Source of the DNA: Capitella teleta
Lineage: Eukaryota; Annelida; Polychaeta; Capitellidae
Reading direction: 5' to 3'
Assembly (NCBI GenBank): GCA_000328365.1
Contig: KB305654.1
Coordinates: forward strand, 95,937 to 159,936
Length of the DNA: 64,000 bases
Shown: piece by piece, positions 15,801 to 27,183 of the stretch
How the letters are laid out: each line of letters opens with the position of its first letter
Position numbering within the stretch: the stretch's first letter is position 1
Notes under the pieces: model-generated
What the model saw: the letters and a program-made list of their open reading frames with translations, nothing else
What the model was told of the DNA's origin: nothing
Database searches by the model: none
Translations under genes and position numbers: made by a program

Positions 15801-18800
15801 TCTCATTTCCCTGTTGAGCATTTGTTTGTTGGATATCTTTGTTTACTCAAATAACAGAACCCAACGTCATCTCGATGGTGTTTTCGTCGCTTGTTGGTTG
15901 CGAATAATTCATCTTGTACCTTTGCCTTACTTAGCCCCAAACACGCCTCTATTCATTCAATATTTGGTTGTTTGGTTGACATCATATAGATTATTTATAA
16001 TAGAAATACCACTCGCACCATTTCTCATAACGCTAGCAACAATAATAACCTTTACATCAGAACGTAAGTGCATGCCAGTTGTATTAGCGTGTGTGCTACA
16101 GTACTAGTATATATTAACCCAAGGAAAATTAGCTTGGACCTTTTATGAACAAAATCCTTTCTTTTACTCTTCAAGAGATTGAAGACGACCGCAAGGGTAC
16201 GTATATGGAATGCATAATTGCAAGAAACCCTTCTTGACTGAGCCCGCCATCACTTATACTACCACTCCGGTGAATTGCCAGTAGCTTTTCAGTTATGGCA
16301 TTTCAATAGCTGATAAAGGAAGTCATTGCATTCAATTGCATCAGACTTAAACAATTTTGTTTTCACTGCAAATGCACTCCATTTAGATTGTATTATAGGC
16401 AGAAAGAACACTGGATATTTGTACAAAAATAATCTTCTTATTATGTCGGCATTCTCTTGCGAAATCTCCTTTGTAAATTTAGGTCAAATAAAATTTTCAC
16501 TGGTGAAGTATTAAATATATATCCACGGGCCCCCAGTTTTCTGTCTCACAAGATTAGTTATAATTCGCTATAATTTCCCGGTGACTCTTCAGTGCTGGCC
16601 AATGGCATAACAAGGTCTGGTGATGTGTCGTACTGTCTATAGTCAATTGAAAAATCGAAAAGAGCCGGGACTTCTGCTCTGGAGCCATTGAACGCCACCG
16701 AGTGTTGAGCCGTATAACTCTAATTCCGTGGCAATTGCCGCTTGTAGGCACACGAATTGGCTCTGACCTATCTCTCACCCTTGGTGTGATGAATCCATGC
16801 ATTTTTCATGTTATGGATAAAATATGCATGCAACAAGGGAGAACAAATATTGTCTGATGCGGGTGAACTGATAATGGAACAATTGCACGACAGAAGCTGA
16901 TTCAATTTGCCTCACCGCCGAAATACATGCGCATTGAGTGATCCTGAGTGATTCCCGTGTTCAGGTGCGAGACAGGAAAGGTGCAACAGAGAACTGTACA
17001 TCCCTAATTTCGGGATGCATGTATCCTCAAGGAATGTCCTCGGATATGAGACTGACAGAAATCACAGAATGATAAAATAGCGATAACGATATTGACACCA
17101 ATTAAAATGTGATGGACAATGTTCAACAACAAAATCACAACAATCATGGAATTAAGTGTCACCAATCTTAATTTCCAGTTGAAATATTGATTGAGGTAAC
17201 GTACTTAGTAGTGAACTGTGGCTTCATAATTATATGGGTAGAATAGTTATAATTATGGGGAGTTAATATACTTCTAGTATACCCATATTACCCAAACAGA
17301 ATTGGCAGTGAGATAGATGCATGAATGACATTGAATGTAGCTGCAATTAATGGAATGCGCTAGTGTGTGAGAAGCAGACATCTGTTCACGATGGATTTCA
17401 TCAACAGTCGTTGACAACATGTGACGTCACAGTGTCGAATGTATGTCCACATTGGATGATGGACGGTGATTCATGTTGGGGTAATTGCTCTTAAAGATGA
17501 CTCATTGGCTTAATTCCAATCCAATCCAATACTGATGCATAAATAATGCATTTGAAACATTGAGCAATACAAGCCTTGGAACCTGAAAGTCTGAAATCAA
17601 AAATTCCGATCACGAAGCCATGCTTCGCTTATTAACACGATGGGGTAATTGTGGATATCTATGTCGCCTCTCTTTCAACTCAGACAATGGGCGTGTGGAG
17701 AGCTAATCTTATATTATTATTTATTATTTATTTATTCCGCCACTGGTAGCTGCCTCTTGGTTACGGGCTGTTCAATTTGAGGTTGCTCACCTTGGAATCC
17801 GTAGGTTTTTGTTACTAATATATGTTTATTTGTTCTATACCACATATTTTTCTGCTTTGCATTTCCAGGAATTAGAATAAGTTAAATTTTATTTCAACTC
17901 ATTAAAGTTAGCAAGCATCACATAACAACTTAATAATTTGAGTGTATCACTGCAGTCGAAAATATGCTCAAAATTTGAGTCACCTATTTGGTCACTAGTT
18001 TGGAATTTCCAAAATAGTCTCTCAATCTTCCATTGTTGGCATTGCAATCTAACGGTTGAGTGGGAGATTATCGACTCCTGAATCCTGGTTAGATGCCAAG
18101 GTTCTTAAGTCAGATGAAAATGAGTCATGGAGCTAGATCAAAATGATTTCCAGACAAAAACTGAATGTATTCAAAATTGTTTGAGTTAAAAAGTATGATT
18201 TTGAATCGTCACCAAGAAAAGAAGTGCTTATTCAAGATGACCCAACGTGAGGTTTGAAATTGTTTTGAGTCAAACCGTAATCACCGAAATAAAAGATCAA
18301 AACAATCATTACTGTCGTCTGTCGATGCCAAAAGTTTAACAAGCAAAATACAACTTCTTCAGGAAAATAATAGAATTAACACGAAAAAAGAGAGGCTTGA
18401 CAGCTATAAATGTTGTATGATATTGAAATGGAAATAACATTTACATCACTAAAAGGAACAGATACCAAAAAATATGTCGGTTTAATTATGCATCGAATAC
18501 CCCAAGCTACGACCAATGAAAATATTGCCCTAATTTTACGATAGAATTATAGAGAAGGTAATTTTCTGGTGTGCACAGTATACAAACCGAAGAGGCATGC
18601 CTTCAAGAAGCTGTTACACCAGTATGCTGATTAATAGTGAACATCACAAGATCTATTTTGCATGTCTTCCCGTATATTGCATGCAATATATTATCACCTG
18701 CAATTGAATTATTCAGACAGAGCACTCAATTTGAAGACCACATTCACAGAAGAAAGATTGCTTCCTTCTTTTTCACACGACACTCTCATAAACTCGGTCG

Positions 18801-20271
18801 TTTGTATGAATACATACCTCCCATTTAATTGTAGAATAAAAGACACCCTCCTCGTGAGCTTTGAAGCAGGATATAAACTCGAATTTCATCTAATACTTGG
18901 CTAATACAGCAAGAATGACATTACCACCTAAGTAAGCTGAGACTTTTTAGGTTAATCTGAATTTATAGTGTCTGGGCTGGCAACAAATTAAAAGCCATAA
19001 CTTTCCCTGAGGCTGCTTAGTTTCTCACACCTCAGCGCATTTGATGAACAGACCATTGCATAAACCGGCACCATCAGTATATTCCCCGGAGGAGAAGGGA
19101 GAGGCGGGAGTTCTTTGTCGACAGGGAAAAACAGCATGACTTCCTCTGCGGTGTGTCGATCAGCGAGATGGGAATAATGAAGGGGGAGAGACAACAGTAA
19201 TTGAAGATGCATTACAATGAATACCACTTCTGGTCTTTCTCTTGGCTGCTTAGCAAATAAACACTCCTTGAATTAGGGATTCGAACATCCTCTATTTCAT
19301 GTACTGAACGTAAAGCTATTTGAATATCGCATGACTATTTTATATCAAAGCATGCCATTTTTAGCTTGATAATCATAATATATTCATTTGTGAAATCTTT
19401 CCGGGTGGTCACCTGTATGCCTCAGTGGCAGAACGTTGGACTTTCAATCCAAAGGTTCGATTCCTCTGAGTGACTACATACCCAAGTGCAGTCTCTTAGT
19501 TCGGAACTGAAAATGGGGACCTTAATTATAACAAAAGAAATGAATATTCGTGACTTATGGAAAGCTCTTTGAGCACGTCGGTGGATATAGCGCTATACAA
19601 AATGAATTAGTTATTTCATTTCACTTTATTTATTACGTTTAAAAACGCATTTTAGCAATATCAAAAGAACATTCAAATGCGCTGTACAAACAGAGGTAAA
19701 AAGAAAGATCATATAATACTACAAAATTATTCCTTCGGTACTATTGTTTTGTTTTTGCGGTCGCGTGTACTTTTTCCGTTTTTTTTTTCTTTTTCTTTTA
19801 CTTTGTTCGTTAATTAAAGTTCAGGGTGAATTGGCGCATTGACATAAATATGTTGAGAACATCAGATAGAAGTTACAATTATTACGAGGCAATAGAAATA
19901 TTTATACACTTTCTAGTTATCTTCGTCGTGCAATTTCCAGTGGCACATATAATCTTAAATAATGATCGAATAAATAGGGTTTACTGTTGGAAAAAAAAAA
20001 ACAAAAAAAAAACAAAACAAACAAAAACGATAATACCGATGATACACTTATACTTTTAATTTATTACCGAGACACTTACTGAGCCAACTTTCCATATAGA
20101 GCTATACGACAATAATCAAGCAGTCTTACCTTCATTACTTTGCCAGGATATTTCCGAATCGGTCTCGGGGTAAGTCACAGAGAAGGTCGAAATATTTGAG
20201 CACACGCAAAGTAGCACCATACACAGGTATCCAGCCTTTCGCAGCGCCTGCATCGCACAGCTCGATGTCAT
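12838..20271 (-). CDS. Secreted precursor with two C-C-CC-C-C cysteine modules (185 aa)
   Basis: Four exons: 20271-20130, 15399-15264, 13652-13626 (a 27-nt microexon) and 13090-12838. All three junctions keep phase and have GT-AG ends. The ATG follows an in-frame TAG nine codons upstream. Residues 13-31 (AGYLCMVLLCVCSNISTFS) form a signal peptide. Residues 40-92 are an acidic Glu/Gln/Asp-rich spacer. KR pairs at 92-93 and 107-108 flank a 14-residue basic/aromatic segment (YTRGWGHQTRFPW) and could be prohormone cleavage sites. The C-terminus has 12 cysteines: C114, 119, 125, 126, 132, 139, then 142, 148, 154, 155, 161, 181. These form two tandem modules with the spacing of inhibitor-cystine-knot or colipase/Dickkopf-type folds. 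The protein is probably exported and processed. I cannot name the family: a peptide-hormone precursor and a Dickkopf-like ligand are both possible. The 4.7-kb first intron is unusually long for this window. Confidence 0.8.
14936..15262 (+). other. Unassigned 108-codon open frame antisense to intron 2
   Basis: It starts with a real ATG and ends one base before an exon of the opposite-strand secreted gene. It matches no family I know, and no promoter or poly(A) signal was found. At this base composition a frame this long can arise by chance, so it is listed only as a possibility. Confidence 0.15.
19409..19640 (+). mobile_element. tRNA-derived SINE
   Basis: The head is tRNA-like: an A-box-like block TGCCTCAGTGG, a foldable anticodon arm with loop CTTTCAA (anticodon TTC, as in tRNA-Glu), and a perfect B-box GGTTCGATTCC. 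The outer bases GTCAC and GTGAC pair as a short acceptor stem. It is followed by a non-tRNA body ending in AAGCTCTTTGAGCACGTCGG and ATATAGCGCTATACAAA, a tail type common in invertebrate SINEs, then an A/T-rich end. It is not a functional tRNA, since the stem is degraded. It inserted into intron 1 of the secreted gene. Confidence 0.75.
19625..19715 (-). mobile_element. SINE tail fragment, opposite orientation
   Basis: Read on the minus strand this contains TTTGTACAGCGCATTTGAATG and AAATGCGTTTTTAAACGTAATAAATAAA, typical of the 3' part of the same kind of SINE. It abuts the plus-strand SINE tail to tail. No tRNA head is visible, so it is truncated. Confidence 0.4.
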
Positions 20272-20520
20272 TTTTCTCTGCCTGGCTCCCGCGCTCCACT
20301 AATCCAAGTAGCGCAGGCAACAGCTGTTCGGAGGCTTTTTACTGACGGAGCAGGGATCGAGACAATGCGGGAGGAACGGGGGCTGCGGGGCATTGGGGGT
20401 GCGACGCCCACACCCCTTTTTTGGCACCGTTTGATCACGTGATTGATCCGGGTTTGTCACTACGTAGTGCAAGTAGTAGGCGGGGGGCAAATGGTCCTGT
20501 GATTGGCAAACATGCTGCTT
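20272..20520 (-). promoter_or_regulatory. Promoter of the secreted cysteine-rich gene
   Basis: A GC-rich island directly upstream of the ATG at 20271. It contains an E-box palindrome TCACGTGA (20435-20442), the palindrome ACTACGTAGT (20459-20468) and an inverted CCAAT box (ATTGG, 20502-20506), 160-235 bp upstream of the start codon. No TATA box is seen on the minus strand. Confidence 0.5.
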
Positions 20521-20904
20521 GCTGTGTCACTCAGTCACAGCGTGCAGAAGAAAGCTTTGATATTTGAGCAGAAGTCATACCTGTAGCGGCAGTTTAATGA
20601 TTGCAAATGGAATAATGAAGGTGACACCTGATTACTCCAAAGTAACCTTAATATTTCCTTTGAATAAATAGTGCAAATGATGGAGAAATGACACGGAGGG
20701 ATCCCGGGGTCTGTTGATGTGTTGGATGTAGGAGTACTGACTGGGTAGTGACTCTCTGAGTCTATATGCTATATCCTGGAAATGCGGAAAGATTTTAGTG
20801 CATAAAAATTATTTGCAAAGCTCTTTATTTATCGGGTTATCTGTTATAGGTTATCTTGACTTGACTTGAACGTAGTGTAAGTTTTCATTAAAGTACATGT
20901 ACCA

Positions 20905-21215
20905 TCCCTTGTGACCCATGTGAAAGTTTAACCAGGTCAAACAATGATGTAACATTTATATTTACATGGAGCGATTGACTTAGTCATTCATCCACCCCAT
21001 GATTCAGATATTGCTATAACAATATCTGTATCACTGATCCTGTTTAACAATATCTGATTCAGATATTCTTATAACATTACCTGCATCACGCACCTATATC
21101 AATAGTATCTTTTAGGGGGGTGAATGACTAAGTCAATTGCTCCATGTAAATATTAATGTTAATTTATATTTTTCTATGAGCTGGTTGAACTTTCCAATAG
21201 GTGACACACTATCGA
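20905..21215. mobile_element. Foldback MITE with about 95-bp inverted arms
   Basis: Left arm about 20905-20998 and right arm about 21115-21215 are inverted copies with several mismatches; the best block is TTACATGGAGC.ATTGACTTAGTCATTCA. The outer part pairs GTGAAAGTTTAACCAG with CTGGTTGAACTTTCC. The core (20999-21114) repeats ATTCAGATATT and TATAACA motifs. There is no coding capacity. Family unknown; arm length is typical of foldback elements. Confidence 0.7.
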
Positions 21216-21582
21216 GGTGTCGATGCTAAGGATGCCTATTACAAAATGTACGTGCACTCGAAATTTCCTTGAATCTATTTGCTTTTGGTTCAGTTGCAAT
21301 TTATTTCTAACGTTCCTCGACAGATACGCCGTCTGGACGTGTTGGTTTGAATAGAAAAGAATCCGTGGATGGAAAAGTTGGCAGGGCCGGAGTTTACTTT
21401 CCTTTTGTGCGACTGCAAATTGCTGCAGGGAGTCCTATTGGCGGCCAATTAGCACAACGTTCATGGGCAAGGAAGAAGTTAGACATCCTGCGGTGTATTG
21501 TGCCTTATTTGGATTGTTTGCAAAGCAACGAGATAATCTACGACCACCCCGCGACGTACGTCAATGCAACTGCACTCGCCTT

Positions 21583-21644
21583 GGGGGGGGGGGGGGTCTG
21601 CTGAGGGGTGGGTGGGGGTGGGCACCAAGGGGAGCGGTGGGGAC
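21583..21644 (+). repeat. G14 run and G-quadruplex-prone tract
   Basis: Fourteen consecutive G at 21583-21596 are followed within 50 bp by further GGGG, GGGTGGGGG and GGGG tracts. This can fold as a plus-strand G-quadruplex and is prone to length change and sequencing error. The flanking 21300-21580 is more GC-rich than average, with no assigned gene. Confidence 0.7.
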
Positions 21645-22352
21645 CAACCCACGCTCACCCAGCATGGTTGTTCCTGATAATTATAAGAGGTGAGATATTC
21701 TAGATCTCTTTAGTTATTGCCAGGTAGCGAATGTAGTATTTGGGTTTATTATCTATCTTGGTTGATGACAACTTATGTCCACAGGCGACGGGTTGGATGG
21801 TATAATTGCAGAGCAGTCTCATCGGATGATGTGACATTACTTTGTACCAAATCATGCGCAACATAGCAATTATTTTTATCCTTATAATTATTCACCCAAG
21901 ACTCCAATGGCGGTGTTTTGCGAGGATCCGTCAGCAAAACGTACGTAAGATGGTAGCATGCATGACGGTGCATAGATAATTGCTCGCCATGTTGGAGCAT
22001 ATCCTAAAGGTATGATCGACAGTGCTCATCAGTGATGTTTACCTGTAAAGTGACTATTTTCGTTCAACGTGGCAATTAAATCAACATAAAAGAATCATAT
22101 CAATTACATTCTGACGAATGAACAATGATTGCAAATTAAAGTAGACATCTGATATTATATATAATTAGTCTACAACTCTAAGTATAGATATTATAATTAT
22201 TATGTGCACCAACTGGCATAAAGATGCCTTGATTAAATTCAAAAACTTGAATTGAAATCCAAATATATGAAATTTCTAAGCAATGTCACCTCAAAAAACT
22301 GACTGCCTCAAAGTTGTGAAAATATAACTGAAAAAATTTCTGGCCTGCAAAT

Positions 22353-22553
22353 TTATCAGTTTTAACTATTTTTACACATAATATGTGTAAAAATAGTTAA
22401 AACTGATAATTTGTTTGAATCTGAATAATTAATTTGACTTTGTTTTTGACAGAATAATTATGCGGATATAATAATATCTATTATAATAATATTATATCCG
22501 CATAATTATTCGCATTTCTGGTACATGCATAGTATAAATGTACCAGAAATGCG
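22353..22553. repeat. Three consecutive near-perfect palindromes
   Basis: Hairpin 1: arms 22353-22380 and 22382-22409, 28 bp, perfect, 1-nt spacer. Hairpin 2: arms 22452-22473 and 22490-22511, 22 bp, perfect, 16-nt spacer. Hairpin 3: arms 22511-22526 and 22538-22553, 16 bp, perfect, 11-nt spacer, directly abutting hairpin 2. The three arm sequences are unrelated to each other. No gene overlaps. Confidence 0.85.
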
Positions 22554-23437
22554 CATTATTTTATAAGAACAAAAGTTTTATATTTATTACTGCATCTACA
22601 GTAAAGTCTGTGAAAGTATCGTCTATTTTGGATACGGCTAGCTACTTTGATATCCAGTGTTCTGATAATTATAGGAACTATTTACTACCCTTTGTGCAGA
22701 GACGTCGCGATCAGGTGTGGTTTTGCCACGGTTGACATTATAGTATAACTCTGTAGCAAGGTTAGTCGGCCATTTGGTCAGCAGTAAGCAATCAACAGAA
22801 TGCTTATTTTATGGGCACCTTAGGGCATTCAGCAGTGTAAACCCACAATATATCAGTGCCAGCTGCGTCTTAATATTATTAGTAGGTATGGGCTGTCCCA
22901 AATCATCGTCCCTTAATGCACCTGTTTACCTCTGATGATTATATTGCAGGACTGTCTATTATAGATCATCTATGAATACATGTATATGAGGCACTTTACA
23001 ATGCCATGCTCATCAATGAAAACTGAGGAAATCCATTCCCATTTTTCTTTCATTAATTCAATTATAAAAATCAATGCAAAGCAGTTGCAGATGAGATGAA
23101 TAAATCAAATTCACCTTCTTCAATTGATGCTACTGCATGGATATTGTTGCATATTTATTTAATGTGCAATATGCACGTGACCTCGAGGACTTGTTACCTG
23201 GTAATTCTGTCCATATTAGTGAAATGCTTCCGATCATAAAATATTGATAAAAAAGAATTTGAAGACTAAGAAAGCCATCAGCGCATAAGCGACCAGCAGC
23301 GCCACTCGCGCAGCGGCTGATTTGGTCAGCTTGGGCTTCACACATCGCTGATCGCTCTGTTAGCTATCGGGAATATGTCGTAGCGATCGTGATCATCCAC
23401 AGAAAATACCGATTCACTGCGAAATTAATTAGGGGAA

Positions 23438-25113
23438 ATGGATCGTTTTGAAGGATGTTCAAGGTAAAGTATATATTTTCTGCTTTCATTGATTAATTAT
23501 TAGTAGTGTTGGTCTTAAAAACCAACGTTGTGTTCTGTTTCTTCTCGAAGTGAGCGATAACACAGCATCGCACTCGGTGCTGTCAAGCTGTGTCAGCGAG
23601 CCAAGCAGGAGTCAGTTATATTCTCTTGAGCCTAGTCGGTGGACTCGTGTTGATAGTTAATCGTTAAAAGGTTAACATTGTCTCTTGGCTCCAATACAAA
23701 TTTGATTCAGCAGTAACTTCGATCATTTATTGCCCCGCTTGCATGTGCTAAGGAACACTTCATTATTTTGGATTCTTTCACGCACACTCTCAGTCTGACA
23801 CTGTGGTCATTGCTATTGCTGTTCACGGCAACCAAGATGGCTAAGAAGAGAACAAACATATATTCTTTTTGGAATGGCTACAACTATGCAGAAGACAAAA
23901 AGTGCTCATTTTCCGCTTCCCCAAAGAACCTGTTAGGTGAGCTATTTGTATGATCACACTCAGTAGTCCACAGTACTTTCTCGTTTTATGTATCAGGTGC
24001 TTCTTCCTCTATCAAGTAGTTTGTAATTCAAAGTGTACTGACAAAATTAATTATATTATACAATAATACCTAAACATTATATTTCATAGTGTTTTAAGAG
24101 TACAAATTAAATCGCCATTTTAAGGATCCAAACCAGAAGAAAAATAAAACAGCATTAAGCTGAACCTGTGATTATTATTCCATGTACTTTTTCATTACAT
24201 ACTCGTGCATGTTATTTTGTATGTATTTTCATTTTATATCTCACATGTTTTTTATTACATGAATATGTAGAAACTGGTTTCTGTAATTATTCTCGAATAA
24301 AAAAAAGGTCCATTGACTGCGCTTCATGTGTTTTCTTGACCCGATATGTTGATTGCTATTTAGGGCTTTAAACCCTTCGTTCGATCAGCCCAGGAGTAAA
24401 ATTATGGCTGAAAATATACAAAAGCATGTAACTGACGATATCTCATCCCTATATTCTTTCCAAATATTTGTTTATTAAGCGTACACTAAACATACATGGA
24501 AGCGATTCTACGATCTCCTATATGTAACGCAATGGCTTCTGCCTGAGCGTCTCAGCGCGGAACTCGGCTTCCCGCTTGGCGGCGCTACCTCTGCTCTAAT
24601 TTCACTTGAACGGCTCAGTGAGCTTTCTTAGTCTCCAAATTTTTTGCTAATACGCTGATGAGTGGTGAAAGGAGAAGGACAAACTGACAAAGTGAGTGCA
24701 GCCACCCCGCCACCAACCAAACCCTTTAACCCCAAATTCGTATACGTACCAATTTTCTCAGCACGACAGACCTTGATTTCAGTTACTCCGTGAGGAGTAC
24801 ATGGTGAATGCCTTTAAAGCAGATTTCCTACTATAACATGTGAGGTGTTCCCCTGCTTCATCTATAGGTTTGTCTCACAAAGCTTTCAATTGTTCCCTTC
24901 GTTGAGTGGTTCGGTTGCCATGGTAACAATCAATCTGGTTACCTCCCAACGTTGCACAATTCCAAGAGCTTGGCCATTTGCAGAACGGCTGGTATTACTT
25001 TTCATTTGTGCTCGCTTGTGCAGCCTAACGACCCTCACGTCTTCTCAGTTTACCAGACACGTTTCGTGCATCAGAGGAAAATGGTTTCGTGGCTGGATAT
25101 GTTATTAACCTGA
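23438..25113 (+). CDS. Candidate small secreted or membrane protein (77 aa, three exons)
   Basis: Predicted exons: 23438-23463, 23794-23936, 25049-25113. The ATG follows an in-frame TAA nine codons... upstream stop at four codons and a GC-rich, promoter-like 100 bp. Donors are AAG|GTAAAG and TTAG|GTGAGC; acceptors are CACTCTCAG and CTTCTCAG after pyrimidine tracts. Phases agree at both junctions (2, then 1). AATAAA lies 30 nt past the stop. Residues 10-22 (LTLWSLLLLFTAT) are hydrophobic, a signal peptide or anchor, followed by a basic KMAKKR and a Tyr/Lys-rich body. Intron 2 (1,112 nt) contains a perfect RFX X-box at 24914. I recognise no family. The model was built by eye from splice signals, so missing or wrong exons are possible. 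Confidence 0.4.
24914..24927. promoter_or_regulatory. RFX X-box palindrome
   Basis: GTTGCCATGGTAAC, identical to the copy at 10201, inside the second intron of the 77-aa candidate gene. A looser copy, GTTGCTAGGGAAAC, follows at 25501-25514. Confidence 0.5.
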
Positions 25114-25142
25114 ATTGATATTTGCAACCTAAGAACTGGATG

Positions 25143-25148
25143 AATAAA
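25143..25148 (+). promoter_or_regulatory. Poly(A) signal of the 77-aa candidate gene
   Basis: AATAAA 30 nt after the predicted stop codon at 25111-25113. Its position supports the gene model but does not prove it. Confidence 0.4.
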
Positions 25149-25778
25149 GGAAGGCTTTTGTTAATATATACATCATCGTTATTAATCATACATCGCCATG
25201 CACTGGTATTAAAGCCTGCACAATTCGGATGTAGTGACACTGCTTGCAGGATTTACCATAGGAAATCGAGGGTCCTTATGCATCTCCAGGGTTAACAGGC
25301 TATCGCGCAGAAAAAAAAAACACCCCTGAGGTACACTGAATTCAGTGCACAGGTGATGCTGATGCATAATATGCTCTACCCAAATCTGATTCCACAGAAA
25401 ATTAAATTATTGAATACGATTAAATGGAGGCGTTGGGTTCCATTCTGTGTCTCAGCCGTCTGCGCCGAACAGGTGTTAATAGACAACTGGATATATAACG
25501 GTTGCTAGGGAAACCACAGATTCCTGTGCGTGTCACATCAAAGCCAATGCAATCGCCCAAAGGGGTGAGTGACTGTATTGCGATACATCGGTGTGTGACC
25601 CTTGTCATGTGACCCCAGAGATGATCGAACGAATCGTATCTTGTTTATTTTTAATCGAAGGTTCCTAGAATGTTCAAAGGTTTGATATTGAATCATAATC
25701 TTTGAGTGAGAATATCAAAGAAGCACTAACTAAATACCAGTCTTTTTATACTCGGTTTCAAGTGCGTTTTATAATAAT

Positions 25779-27183
25779 GTCATTGATGTCTGAGGATGAA
25801 TTCCTAGTGACTTCAAATATTTCTATGAACCCAAGTAAGTTGCTTGAGAAGTTGATGAGATGTCCTTCATCTCTCGACATCAAAGTCAACAAGAAAGCCC
25901 TGCAGAGATGAAGAATGATGTCGGGGTAACTGAGACAGACAGGGTGGTGTTAATATATGCAAAAATATAAATGATGTATGCAAGCTATCGTGAGCAGTGA
26001 CTAAAATACTTGCCAAATACCTGCGTCCAATAAGCTTAAACAGAGATGTGAAATTATGCTAACACAAAAGAAAAAAATCACACAAAAGATACACGATTAA
26101 TTAATCGAAATCAACGCTTATATATGAAGTCACCGAGACGATCCACGTGTCTACACAAGCTAATCACGACACGCAAGAATCAAAGCTTTCAGTCAAACGA
26201 ATGAAATGAATGAAATGAATGTACGGACCGCTTTGAGACATCCTACTGTCAAAGCAATTCACTCCGCGTGGATAACAATGCATTCGAGTGAACGGACAAC
26301 CAAAGCTCTTTCGCAGACAAAAGAAGGCGAAGCTGATCTTGCAATTTCATGCTGTGGCACTCGGAGGGGATTGACACTTCGCCATGAATCCTTCGAGTTC
26401 TCAAGTTTGTCCTCAGTGTGCACTGCTTCGTGGTCTCTTTGTAAACCAACAGGACTTCCATCAGCGCCTTCATTGGCGCAAATGTCTCGTATGGAAACGC
26501 ATAAAGAGGTCAGCGGACGAACACGTGTACCATGTTATTTAAACGGAATGTCTTACACTCTTGACATGACAGGGAAATACAGAAGAGAAGAATTAGAGGC
26601 AATCCTCGCATGACATGAATAATGCGCACCTGCCTCTTCTGGATGAGTGATGACTTTTTTTTTTGTGGATTTCTATTTCCAAATTCATAGATACTAAGAT
26701 AGCATCCTTGAGATGTATCAGATTTGCCACTGAGTAATTGTTAACTACAGAGCAGTGGCTCTACACAGATTCAGATTTTAAATCTATCTATATTTACAAT
26801 CAATCAATCAATCAAGCAAACAAGCAAGCAAGCAAAAAAAGGAAGTGTTGTTGCCAAATAGGTTATATGCTTATTGGCATACAACTACTATAGAATGCGA
26901 ATGCACATTAAACCTAATGAACAAAGCATTTTAATTGAAAAGCTAGCCCACCTATATTGTGCCAACCATTAAACATGACGTTGCCTCGTTGCCAGTTATT
27001 CATGAATCACATAAAACTTCTCTACCTCACACTCGCTGGCCTTCGTCACAAAGAACCATTAATATTTCAAATTGTCTGCTCGGAGAAGAAAGCGATTGTA
27101 CCGCAAATAATCTGGACGCTTTGCTCGAGGACATAGACGGGCTGATGGCACTGGATTATCTCCTGAATTATAGATGCTCCTGA
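25779..27183 (+). other. Candidate coding exons, frame unresolved
   Basis: An ATG-led frame at 25779 (MSLMSEDEFLVTSNISMNP) ends at a consensus donor CCCAA|GTAAGT (after 25833). Two acceptors with matching phase lie in 26380-26430. One opens a frame with CPQCALLRGLF and HQRLHWRKC, zinc-finger-like. The other (TTTGTCCTCAG) opens a frame running to a stop at 26613 that ends YRREELEAILA. A third open stretch, to 27183, ends with an acidic amphipathic NNLDALLEDIDGLMALDYLL. The pieces look protein-like but do not give one unambiguous model. Confidence 0.25.
26797..26839 (+). repeat. (CAAT)n/(CAAG)n microsatellite
   Basis: About five CAAT units pass into CAAG units and end in a short A-run. An imperfect GAATGAAAT repeat lies at about 26198-26220. 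Confidence 0.8.

Larger units (their letters stand above)
15400..20129. other. Long first intron of the secreted gene
   Basis: No supported gene apart from the SINE pair at 19.4-19.7 kb. The stretch is AT-rich with short simple runs (a TATTATTTATTATTTATTTATT block near 17710). A minus-strand frame at 16554-16802 is open but featureless, and the bases around it are slightly more GC-rich. A small palindrome, CGAAGCCATGCTTCG, lies near 17616. Bases 13653-15263 (intron 2) hold an A-rich run with C interruptions at 14259-14306. Confidence 0.5.

Noticed and set aside
19409-19474. Functional tRNA-Glu gene
   Set aside because: The B-box and anticodon loop are good, but the acceptor stem is degraded and a SINE body follows directly.
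21347-21693. Coding exon in the GC-rich 21.3-21.7 kb patch
   Set aside because: The frames run through a G14 tract and no acceptor-donor pair fits, so the GC-rich bases are better read as a quadruplex-prone tract.
26249-26473. Minus-strand frame opposite the 26-kb candidate
   Set aside because: It mirrors the plus-strand frames and has no signals of its own.
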